Source of the DNA: Gyrodactylus bullatarudis | Taxonomy: Eukaryota; Platyhelminthes; Monogenea; Gyrodactylidea; Gyrodactylidae | Reading direction: 5' to 3' | Length of the DNA stretch: 64,000 nucleotides | NCBI GenBank assembly: GCA_012064415.1 | Contig: SSNU01000247.1 | Location: forward strand, 1,364,629-1,428,628 | In this document: positions 11,301 through 23,300 of the stretch, piece after piece | How the letters are laid out: each line of letters begins with the position of its first letter | Numbering within the stretch: the first letter of the stretch is position 1 | The notes under the pieces: model-generated | What the model was told of the DNA's origin: nothing | What the model saw: the letters and a program-made list of their open reading frames with translations, nothing else | Database searches by the model: none | Translations under genes and position numbers: made by a program

Positions 11301-14300
11301 TCAATTATTGAAAAGAAACTTTCCAGTTATATCGATATTGCAGGGATCTTAATCGATTCTTTTGAAGCTTTGTGCTCCTCAATTTGACGCAAACTTAAAA
11401 TTCAGAAATCTCCACATTTTTGTCAACTTTCCTTCACCCTCTACTACTCCTGTGTAATCTTTCAAATTCAATAAAGTTAACTTTTTCAAATTTCATTGAA
11501 TTCTCCTACTTAATGAGGCCTAAAAATGATATGAAATCAACCCCATGGGAAAAATGTACTTAAATATGTAAAAAGGTGTAATGAAAGAATTTTACTTCAT
11601 CAAGTCAGATACTGTATAGTAAACAGTGTATAGACAACCCTCTTCTCTGCTGCCTGCATCCCTTATTCTTCTTCCTATTATGGGGCAAGCTAGTAATCCA
11701 AGTGTGAATTTTACTAGATTTCAAATCTATCAAATAAATAGCTCACCATCCCCTTTCACATGAATATATTCTGAATATATAATTTGATTTTCAATCACAC
11801 TGACACTTTTTATAATGCTATGAAGAAAATTCTGATATAGTCCACTCGAACTTATTTTTTCCTGATTTTTAGATGAAAAAGTTTGAATATTTTCCTAAGG
11901 ATTCTTTCTAGAACGCCCAAAAATCTAATTTTTCATCTAGTTGAGTCATCCTCTCGACGAATCCTAATTTAAAACTGACCTAATTAAAATTTATCCTCGT
12001 CTAACTCAATGTAGAACTCCCTGAAACCTAAACTTGACGATATCTGATATTATTGGAGAATTATTTTGAATTGCGAGCCAAAAATTCATTCAAAACTTGA
12101 ATGAAATTTGTAAAATAATACAGCATACAGTTTTATTATAATACTCTGCATTGAACTATCGTGGAATATTGACACGATTATTTTTGATTTATTCTACATT
12201 CTACTAATCTGAGGAATACTATTCCTCTGATTTTATGCTTATACAACTGTCAGGATTTATTTGGGTTGATATCTGTAATTTGATTACAAAATTCCGATCA
12301 TGACAGTTCATCTCTCTACTCTGTTCCATTCTGAAGATAAAATTTGACTCTTACTATTGTTTCATGTGTAATTTATTCACAATCATTAAAAATAACTAAG
12401 CAGCAGTTTTGATTACGAATATGTCCATCTTAATAAGTTCTACAATAGAATTTTCTCAGTTATTCGGTGATAATAGTCACATAAGGTTTTTTACGCTCTA
12501 GATACCTCAAAGTCTATTGCATCCGAATCGGGGTAGATTATTTGCCTACAACGTATGGAAATAGACTCAAAATTGAGTTGAAGCTGAGAAATTTCGAAAA
12601 AATGGGTAAATTTTCTGAACTCGGAAATTTCTGATGTGTAAGACTATATATAGAGATGCAAACTGAAGAAAAACACTAAAACTCCTCGATAAATAGCCAA
12701 AATAGAGAATAAGTTGAAAAAGGTCACATAGGCCAATTATAAATACATATTTTGATGAGCCTTGAATGCATGAATTTTGTTCCATAACCGGATATATTTT
12801 GAAGCCCTATTACTCATAATAACTGATGGAAATCAAGTGTGTGGTTCTTGACGATCAAAATCAAGAAATCATGTATTTATCAAGTTGATTACAATAGGAA
12901 GAATTATAATACAGCAATAATAATTTAATAGATATTCTCAACAATTTTCAAGATGTTGTCCTCAAGTGTTCCATGGCGACTATTTATCCCTTGTTGTTCA
13001 AATGCTCTCATCGAGTACATTCTACTTGAATGATAAAATAATTATCGATTTTCATCTCAAGCATCTTACTTGCTACTTGCGGGCCTAGTAAATTAGAACA
13101 GGCAATGCTCTAATCATGAATTTCTTTCGATTCCTTCTTCTTCGTTCCATGATAATCTCGATAAACAGACATCCCTAACCCATCTCTCTACAGAAAGCTC
13201 ATAAAAAAGCTCAGCTTAAAATTTCACCCACTGCCAAGCTAGGTATCATTAAACTGTCTGAACCGGTTTTTATCTTCATCGCAAATTAAACCCAAAGCTT
13301 ATAAGAGCTTAGTTCTACCTCACTTTGGCTACGTTTCACCTTACCTTACAACATAACCCAAGCAAAAGTGCTATTGAGCCGGAAAAGAATCAACATAGGT
13401 TCCCCAGAATCTATTTATCCTTGTCTCTATATCCATATATAATGACCTGATGATATTATCCGGCTTCTCGCCACTTTGGGTCAGGAGGTTGGCTTTTGTA
13501 GTGAATTTTTCCCAAAATTTGTCTCTAATATAAATAAAGGCTACAATCTCAAAAGTTCATATTATGAAGACAATTTTCTGGCTCCTCACTTTAGACTTTT
13601 GGAGAAAATGAATGTGATCTAAAATCGACTATTAATATTATTTGAAAATGTGATGGAATATCAGTATCCGACTATTTCAACTTTGAAGAAATAGTAAAGC
13701 CCAATGCCGATTATCCAAGGACGAGGTCAAACTATTATTTAACCTGCTTATAATATTTATTTTATTTATCTTTGAGGCTTAACTGATAGTGTTGAGGCAA
13801 TTGCTGAATATGAATTCTACAGACATGATTGCTCGATAAAATTCTTTTTACTTTTCATCTATGACACTGAGAAGCAGGTTTTCAAAAAAACAAACTTTAG
13901 ACTCCCTATTGAATAAGTCATAAGCGTAAGAGTATTTTCTGAACCTTGGATGAATAATAATGAGTTACCATGAGCAGTTCGTCGCTTCAAATGCACAATG
14001 GGTTAATATTAATTTTGGCTTTGATAATAATTTTAAGTAGTAAAGGTACTCAATATAATTTACAAGCATTTTTTTCAGCAACGAACTCTCGATGGAAAGT
14101 TATTACGACGAGAAAGTGAACGAGATAATCCGCCGAAGGCATAACTCGGCCAACCTTAAAAAATCATCTTGTATAGATCTCAGCCAGAAATGTAAGTTCC
14201 TCCTATACTTTTTACTCCCAACAACGTTCAACTTTCCCTAGTGTCAACGCAGAAGAATCGCAAAAAATTCCAATCAGTTGAGGTCATCTCCCGGCCAAGT

Positions 14301-17300
14301 GTGCATAGAACCCTCGAGTCGAACGAATCAGTCTGTCTTGTCAAAGTTGATCTACAAAAACCAAAAAATGATGAACTTGGCTTCAGCATCGCCGGCGGTA
14401 TCGACAGCCAATGTCGATTAGGTGATTCTGGAATTTTTATAACTAGAGTGAGTCCCGGAATTACTTCCACCCTCTTGTAGGAATGTGAGTTAATTCAGAT
14501 AATCAATGTAGATTGTTCCCGGATCCCTAATACACCAGGATGGGCGTATCAACGTTGGCGATCGTCTTATACAAGTGAATGAGAACTCTCTCATCGATGT
14601 AAAACATGATGAGGCTGTTGCATGCCTCCAAAAGACTGGCAATATGATCCAACTTGTTGTTATAAAGAATAACCAAGGCTCGCACAACGAAGGCCAGAAA
14701 CAAAATGATCCCATCAATCAAGGTTTGTGTAAAAAATGCTTATTCTTATAAGCTATTCCGAGTCATGTTTAAATCTTTGGAAAAAATAGAGCCAAAATGT
14801 TATTTTTAGGCATTCAAAGACTTGACTACTTTCAAGTGAACTTTTTTATTCTTTGGTTCATGATTTTTCTGTCATACTTTTATCTCATAAATGATTGAAT
14901 AATTTATACAAAAGCATTGCAAGACCTTGTCTCTCAATTAAACTTTGGGTTAAGATATTATGCACCATTAAAATCAAAGAACTGGGTTAGATTCTAAACC
15001 AAGCTAAAAGTTTCTGAGAAGAATGATATTCTTCCCCCATCTTTTACAGTGTGATAGGACTGTATGAGCCAATTTTATTACTCTTCTCTATTTTCCTCTG
15101 ATTCTACATATAGTAATAATAAAGGCAACAAGATCAATCGTAGAAGGAAACATCTGTAATTCTCTACTACATACTCCCATCCAACGCCTCCCCTCCTTTG
15201 TCCTTTTTACTCTTGTATAGTAAATCTATCTCTACCCTATTCTAATAACTCATTCTTGATTCAAGTTTCTAAAAATCTCCTCTTTTTGCTACAGATCCCA
15301 GTTAGTGTTTTTTATCCCAAAGTAAATTTTACTTTTTTTTACTCCCTATAAAATTACTGTTATTGACTTGTTTTCAATTTATAACAGAGGAAAAATATTT
15401 ACTCTCTCTTGTGTGTACATATATATTTTGGTGAGTTCCGGTTTCATATTTTTTTGGGCCTATTCTCTCGGCATTGATAGTTCTACTCAATCAAGTTGAC
15501 GATGTCACCCATCTTTATCCGCATACTAAAACTAATTTATCATTACAAAACTTTCTAATGAAACTAAAATAAAATAAGCCTTTCTCCACAGGCTTGTGAT
15601 AACAATAAAAAATTTAATCAATGGCAAATGAATAGAAAAATACATTAGGCTGAACATAATTTTAGTCAGATTTTTACAGAAATCTCGATTTTTTCAACAA
15701 GAATTCGAATTTGGTAAAGATTTTTTGGAGTGCTTCTCATGTTGCCCACTTTCACCAGTTGAAGAAAAGAATTCTGAATGAAATTATTTTTATGAAAAAT
15801 ATTGTCATTTTTCGAATTCCCAATTTCGAGAGATTTTGAATTATCGAAATTTCATTGATTTTCAAGTAGTGAAAATGATCAAAGATCGAAATTCCGCTCC
15901 CAAACGATAATGTGATTATGCATAAGATCAGATTCAGTTGAATTGATTTTCTTGCTCCTGAAAAATCTCTTTCGATCAGCCTCCCACTTTCAAATCAATA
16001 AAAAATTTCAGCTCAAAGTTCGAAAAAATTGGAATTTGAAAAATGACAATATTTTTCATAAAAATAATTTCAGAATTCTTTTCTTCAACTGGCAAAAGTA
16101 GTCAACATGAGTAGGATTCCAAAAAATTGTTGAAAAAGTCGAGATTTCTGTAAAAATCATAGATTCAATTAGCTTTACATCAAACTCTTGAACCCTTATT
16201 CAATGAATGTTTAGATTATGACGGTGATAAGAAGCGATGGTCAGACATTCCGAATACAGCCAGTCGATTGGATACTACGAGTGATAGACCACAATCTCAG
16301 TATGTACCAAATATAAAAATTCATTCTCATCGGGAGAAACGAAGAAATCGTCACAAATCTGGGGATGCAGGAGCATCAGATCTGAGTGAGTCTATTTCTT
16401 TCAATCTTCACACACGAATCCAATCTGTCATCTTTAGAGCTTCTTCTTCTTTCTCTCTGTATTCTAATTGACGTACGTATTTAATAACTACGATATAAGA
16501 TATCTTTGAAACTATCAATCTAAACTAAAAGTTTAATTACTCTTAATGGCCCTTCCAACATTTTTGCCAAGTCTATATATGAGATTTATATCTTTCTCCA
16601 TAAATCTAACATGGTGTGTTCTACTTAAACTACGCTTTACTTACGAGAAACATGCAATGCATTAGATTTTTTGAATCGAAATCAGTGTTTCTATTCTTAA
16701 TCTAAACCAAGTTGGGCATAAAGAATTTACTATTTTCACAAACAAAATGCTGATATTTCTGAATGTAAAATTAGAAAAAACTATCAAAATTTATTGAAAC
16801 TTGGCTCAACATTAGTGTTCTCCCCAATTGGTTATCCAAACATTTCGACGGTGATTGTTTTCTCAAGCCTTCTTCAGCGGTACGACATGCTCATCAAATT
16901 CTATCTATATACTTTTATGACAAGTACCTTCTTCAGTGGATGAGACGCTTGTAACCTGAACTCTCTTCAATTTCATCTAAAAACCTTGGTATTCCTATTG
17001 GTCCAGATCTAAAAACCATTAAAAATTGAGTAAACCTTAAAACCAATCAGATTGCCTATAAATTAAAAATCAAAGACGAAAAAAAACCCTGAAATTAACC
17101 ATCTGCTAAATCAATAATTTATGTCCAATCAGATTAGTGAATAGAATAATACAAGAGTTTGACCTATGATAATAAAGTATTGATAATTATTATCAGAAGA
17201 ATAGAGAGTAATAGACCCAATATTTCATCAGATTTAATTCAGCTTGTTTCAGCCAAAAAACTCTATTCAAACCTGTTCACCAACATTTCCATTAAAATTA

Positions 17301-20300
17301 TCATTATTGCCAATTTCAAGAGTCTTATTAATTAACCTCTTTTTTTTAATTTTTTTTTCTACACTAAGAATTTTAACCTCTTCAAAATTGAGTTTATGCC
17401 CACTATTATTGGGAACATGTTGAAGAATATGTGGTTAATTATCATTTCTTAAAATACTCTTTTTATGTTCTTTGATTCATGTTTTGAAATTTCTATCAGT
17501 TTGACCAATATAACTTTTATCACAGCTACACTTGAATTTATAGCCCTCAAAAATTTTGGTTTAATTTTAGCAAATTTCATCTTCAGACTTAATATTTTCT
17601 ATAAATTTCATATAACAAAATATTAAGTCAGCTATGTTCTGAAAAAAATAATTTCTCTAATATCTAAAGTTTCATTTTTAATGTTTCTTTAAAGGTGATT
17701 CCTCTCTGTGCTAAAATTTCAGATTGCTCGATTTCTGTGATTTTACTTAGGTGTATTCAAATCCTAATGATGATTTAGTTGATTTGAAATTGATAAAAAT
17801 GTTGAGTTTAATAAAAGTGGCAAATTGCTCGATAAAAAAAAAATTCCGAAAATGCCTTGATTTTTTCAGATTTAACCTCTTCCGTATTTTCTTTATTTCA
17901 ACAACCCATGGGTTTTTTTTCATAATGGGATTCAAAAAATTAATTTTTTCCTAACTTCATTTTCATGTCCAACTAACTTTGCGGCCTACATTACGAGAAT
18001 TTCAAGAAATCTTTATTGTTTAACCAAAGCATTTTCCAGCACTCTCATTTCTATAGTTCCCTGTAATAATAGGCAAAGAGTCAATTTACCTGGAATGATA
18101 CCAAGCGTACCTTTTTTTCCGGCTGAAAAATCAGAATTTCCATATGCTCATAGTGCTCATTTCCGTTTTATTCTGGCTTTTAATTTTGTGCAAATAGTAT
18201 AATTATGAGATAATTATCTTTTCGTTTTTCCTCAGTACCGACTGAAGAATTGATCAATTAAAATTTGTTCCATTCAAGAAATCTATAGAGCAAATCTGAT
18301 GCGAAAAATTCAACGTTCCTTTCACAGATTTATTTATTTTATTGCTTCTTCTATTTAAAGCTTCAAACTGACTTTAATCAAAGTTACTTGAAGAGTAGGG
18401 TGGGTTTTAAAAAAATTAGAAAATATTCAAAAATATTTCTAAAAACCTATTTGCTGTGGGCTTTGATGAAAATAAAATAACTTTCTATCGTAAAACAATA
18501 GATGATTAGTTTCCGAGACAAAAAATGTCAATTTCAACGTCTTTCAACTTCTAGATGATATGTTGGTTTTCAAAAAAGAAATCTGATTCGGAATCAGCCT
18601 AATTATTTGGGAATGTTCCATTTGTCTGATGAAAGAAAATAATTTGGGTTCCATCATCAGAACTGCTCTAATCATTACTGGAAAATTCTGATCAATATTT
18701 ACTTCATTTTACCTCTGGCAACATATATTATATACATCCCTAGCAGTTTTTGATACACTTGTCGAATACTTCTTTTCGAGAAGCGATTGTATCTGTCTGT
18801 TTCATTATCGATACATTGAATTGGCGGCCTAACATATATCCCAAATGCGTTTTTCACATCCAGTGTAAATGCAAAGGTGTGTTTGTGTGGATCTTTCTCA
18901 CTCTGCTTGTAATTCCTCCTGTCTCTCTATCCCTTCTCCCAGTTCCCAAGAAATATATAGATGAATAAAGAATAACGATCAAGATGTCTCAATGATCTAT
19001 AAAGAAATTTGTAATTCATTTATTTCTTTCACCTTCAACTTTGCCAGTAAGAAGTCTTTGAAAATGGGTTTTCAGCTGAGTCATTGATCAACCCTCTTGT
19101 ACCCATTTGATTGTGAGACTATAGATAGAATAAATTTAAATATATTTTTGGAATCAGCATGTTCAGGATAGAAATAATCGTGCAGTGAAAATTTGAAAAG
19201 TGTTGATATAAAAAAATTTCAATAAAATTTTCCTATCTACTTATTAACGACGAAACATCAAGTTTTTTTCAGTTTTACATCAAGTCTTAGAAATAATCCA
19301 ATCTCTGAGAATATCTTGGCGAGATATTTTATCCGTGAAGGTTGTGACAGCCAGTTATTATAATTGTGTATAATTTGGATTTACAAAAATATTTTTCCTA
19401 AAGAAATTTCATAAAAACTTTCTGCAAACATATATGTCCTTTGGGTACGAGAGGGAAGAAGGAGGAGAAACCAGCTTTTTCACAGACAAGGCCTTTATTT
19501 CGGGCATACTCATCAGTGGGATACATGCCGTATGAGAACAACCTCAATTTGTTTGTAGTTAATCTTGATTCTATAATTGTCATGATAGGCAAGAGAGAAT
19601 ACAAGCTAGTACAGCCTATCAAAAATGTTTGCACCTATTCGAATTCTGACAGGCCTAAACATTGAAATTCTGAGAATTTGACATTTTCCTACCTTCTTAT
19701 TTCCTTAAAAATTGCCTTTTTCAAATTTTTTTCTTCATAACGCCGCCAGTGGAAATCATGATCTAGATTCCAAAAAATCTTGATCAAATTCGATAAAGAT
19801 GTAAGATAAAAAAATTCGGAATCACAAGGAAAATCTACATAGCAATCGGAACGTCGCTAACACCCGTGTTATGGACTACAGGTGACTTTCTTTCCATTTT
19901 GTCTTTTTCGATGGAACACATGTCCGTCCAACGACTCTCTCCCTAATCTATTTGCATAATAATACAGATAAAATCTTGTGTTATTCCTCTGTTCATTAGG
20001 AGTTGTCCCTCATTCATCCACTCTCTTTTTACTTAATAATCCGTTTCAATATGCAATTTTCCAATAACAGTACAATTTAAATTATTAGCTCATTTCTTAT
20101 CCCCATCAACTCTCGTAGTAATGGATGATTATGATTTTTTATGAGACTCTCTCGTTCTACCCTGTCCTTCCAGCTCACAACAACAACAGCCCCCGCCCCC
20201 CTCATATCTCCTTAAACTATTCTGATTTTGAGTCTTATCTTGTTCCCATTTATCTGACAATAGAGGAATGAGATAATCAATTTTTGAAATCATCTCTTCC

Positions 20301-23300
20301 ACAACTCCCCCCCGCCCCTCACTTCTCCTATCCTAATATTAGGGAAGTATAAAAGTTTTATGATTTTTTCATTTTTTCTTTATTTTAAATTTTACAATTG
20401 TTATTATAATCCAATTAACAAAAGATTGATTTTAGATAAATTGTAACATTTCCAACTTGTCTCAATCTTGTAACTGACCTTTAAAGACAGATAATTAGTT
20501 AGGCCGGTAAAATATTTCGACATTTTTGATTATATGAAATCGACATTTTTCCAAGATAAATTGAAATTACACAAGATGTATTTATCTTTAAAATTATTGC
20601 TAAATTATAATAGATATTATGATGTAATAGCATTATAGAATTGCATTTTTCGATTGCCTGTCTTGAATTTAATCATAGGGTATGCTTCAGCATAGAGAAA
20701 GTCCGCTCCAAACATACCAACCACTTGAGAGCATTATATAAGCCAGTAAATAAAAAAATACTAAAAAATTGGTTTCTTTATTTTCATTAGATGGAATTGA
20801 AACTGGGGAGTGTCTAAAAAGATTCTTTACACTAGATGAATCTAAGGGATTGAAGCAGTTATGGAATGACTAAGTTAAAATATCGACATTTTATCTCGCT
20901 TATAAAAAAACTATTGCTCGAAAGTGTGAATATCCATTAGAACTAAAATGAGCTGTTTATTCTATGGCTAAAATTAGTGAATTTCGGCTTTTTACCGGCC
21001 TACTAATGATTGAAGGGAAGTCGAGAAATTACGTCTTTTCCCGCCAAACAATAAGCAATAAGGTTATCACTTTTCCAAAAATCTCGACTTTTTCATCAGG
21101 AATTCGAAAATGCTAACGAATTTTTTGAATCCTAATCATGTTCCCTACTTTTATGATTCGAAGAAAAAAAATTATTTCTATGAAAAAAATGGTCATTTTC
21201 TTATCCTGAAAAATTTCTTTCGAGAACACTCTCACTTTCAAATGAATAGAAATTTTCAGTTCAAAGTTCGAAAAAATAGTATTTGACAACATTTTTGTAA
21301 AAATCTTCGATTCATAACTTCACCATATCAACCAACTTTAGTATTTTCTATAGGGATGATATTTTAATTATCGTACTGATTTTTCTGATACATGACAATC
21401 AATTCTTCATGTTCGAGAATATGTCGAAAAATATTAGCCATTTTGTCAGATTTTCAATGAATTTTTTACTACGTAATCAACTAAAATCCTTGCTCATTTA
21501 GTTTGTGTTTATAGTCCAGTTTTACATGTAATAAATAAGTAATAATCTTATCATGGTATACGGTTGACATTTAAAGTTTCCAAATCGGCTCATTTACCTT
21601 TTGTTATCTTTCAACAAAGAATGCGACCTGTCTAATTGCAGCCTGATTTTCAGCATTTATTCAGTCTTTTAAACTCATCACTACTCTCCTTGTACGCCTT
21701 CATTTGTATTTTTTTTTTCATTTTCTAAAACTAGGGGTGAGAATAATTTCTGGGTGGTTTTTGTATCTATACATTTCAACACTCTTTGGCTATCTGTTGG
21801 GAAAATTAATTAAAAAATATTACAGTAGTTTATTTCAACAACAGTACACACCAACTAGTTAGATATGCCTGACTATTTCTGTTATTATCATACGTAAATA
21901 AAACATATTTAGGTGCATATTTTATTTTTCTGATAAAAATAAATCTTTCTAACCATAATTCAGTGTTTTTCCAGTCTTGAATCCTACATATACACTTTTA
22001 CATAGAAATAGGATAGAGTATTTAATGTGTACTTTGAGAACACCCCACTCTCACTCTATCTTTTTTCAGAACTGAAAGAACAAGTGTCAATATCGGTGAG
22101 GTGACATTGAAAGTCGATATTGTTCATATAGATTTTCTTCTGTTCTTCATGATAATACCATATACTAGGAATTCCTAAACTATACTTGAAAAACTTTAGA
22201 CTACAATTTTCTCAATTAAGAACTACCATATTTGTTTATTATTGAATGCCGAAAGTTGTTCTTGTATCATTCTCTAATATACATTTCCGACAATATTCAT
22301 TTTTTATGATAATTATCAAGTGTTTGGGCTATTTGTGTAGCGCCAATTAATAATTAAAATTATTGTCGTTCACTGGATAAAACAATTATTCCTTTGAATT
22401 TTGAAACAAGATACAGAGCGAGTTAATGTGAAGATTGGGATTTATGGTCTCATTTTTCACCAAAAAATAGAATTTGATCTAGCTGTTTTGAAATCTAAAT
22501 ATGAAGAAAAAAAATTTGAAATCTTGAAGTAAGGCCAAATTCCCATTTTTTGAGTTGAAAAATTTTGCTGATTTCAACGTGATAAATTCGTCATATTTCA
22601 GGGATTTTGAATCAACAAAATCTCATCTATTTTCAAGTAAGGAAAATGATCAAAAAATAAAAATTTAAGTCTCACGCGATGGTGGGTTGATTTTCAAAAT
22701 CAGATTCAGCTTATTTGATTCCTTTGTCTAATCGTGATCCTAAAAATCAACTTTTGATCACTCTCTCATGTTGAAATCAGCAAATTTTTCAACTCAAAGT
22801 TCAAAAAGCTGAATTCGGCGCATCAAGATTTTTAATTTGTCCTAATTTTCTTAAAGATTGATTTTTCAAATTTTTTTCTCGATATCCTAAAAATGGGCCT
22901 CACGATCTAGATTCCAGAAAAGCTCGATCAAATTCGATTTTTTCATGAAAAAAAGAGAATTTTGTAAAAATCCTTAATCCCCCTCTCCATATATACTAGG
23001 TGTATATTAACACCAAATTACTTTTCTGCTGATTCCGAATATGTTCATCTTGGAAAATAGAGTTTTCCAGTAATTCCGTAAAACCTTGAAGACCAAGTTG
23101 CAAGGAAAACATGAAAAAATTAGAGAAACCTTGTTGACGTCAAATTCTAACATAGTTTTCACAAGATTAGCTCAAAAAGTCTATTGTATTGATAGAATTA
23201 TTTAAAAAATCATCAAATAATTCTCTACTTAACTGAATATTATCCTATTTGTATGACTGTATAATAAAATTTGAGCTGAAAAAAACACCAAAACTCTCCA

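Noticed and set aside
19398..19665. Overlapping open frames on both strands in DLG1 intron 8 ([12 protein letters not shown] region)
   Set aside because: Slightly higher GC than surroundings, but no recognisable domain, no splice signals tying it to DLG1 and no start context. Could be a repeat fragment.
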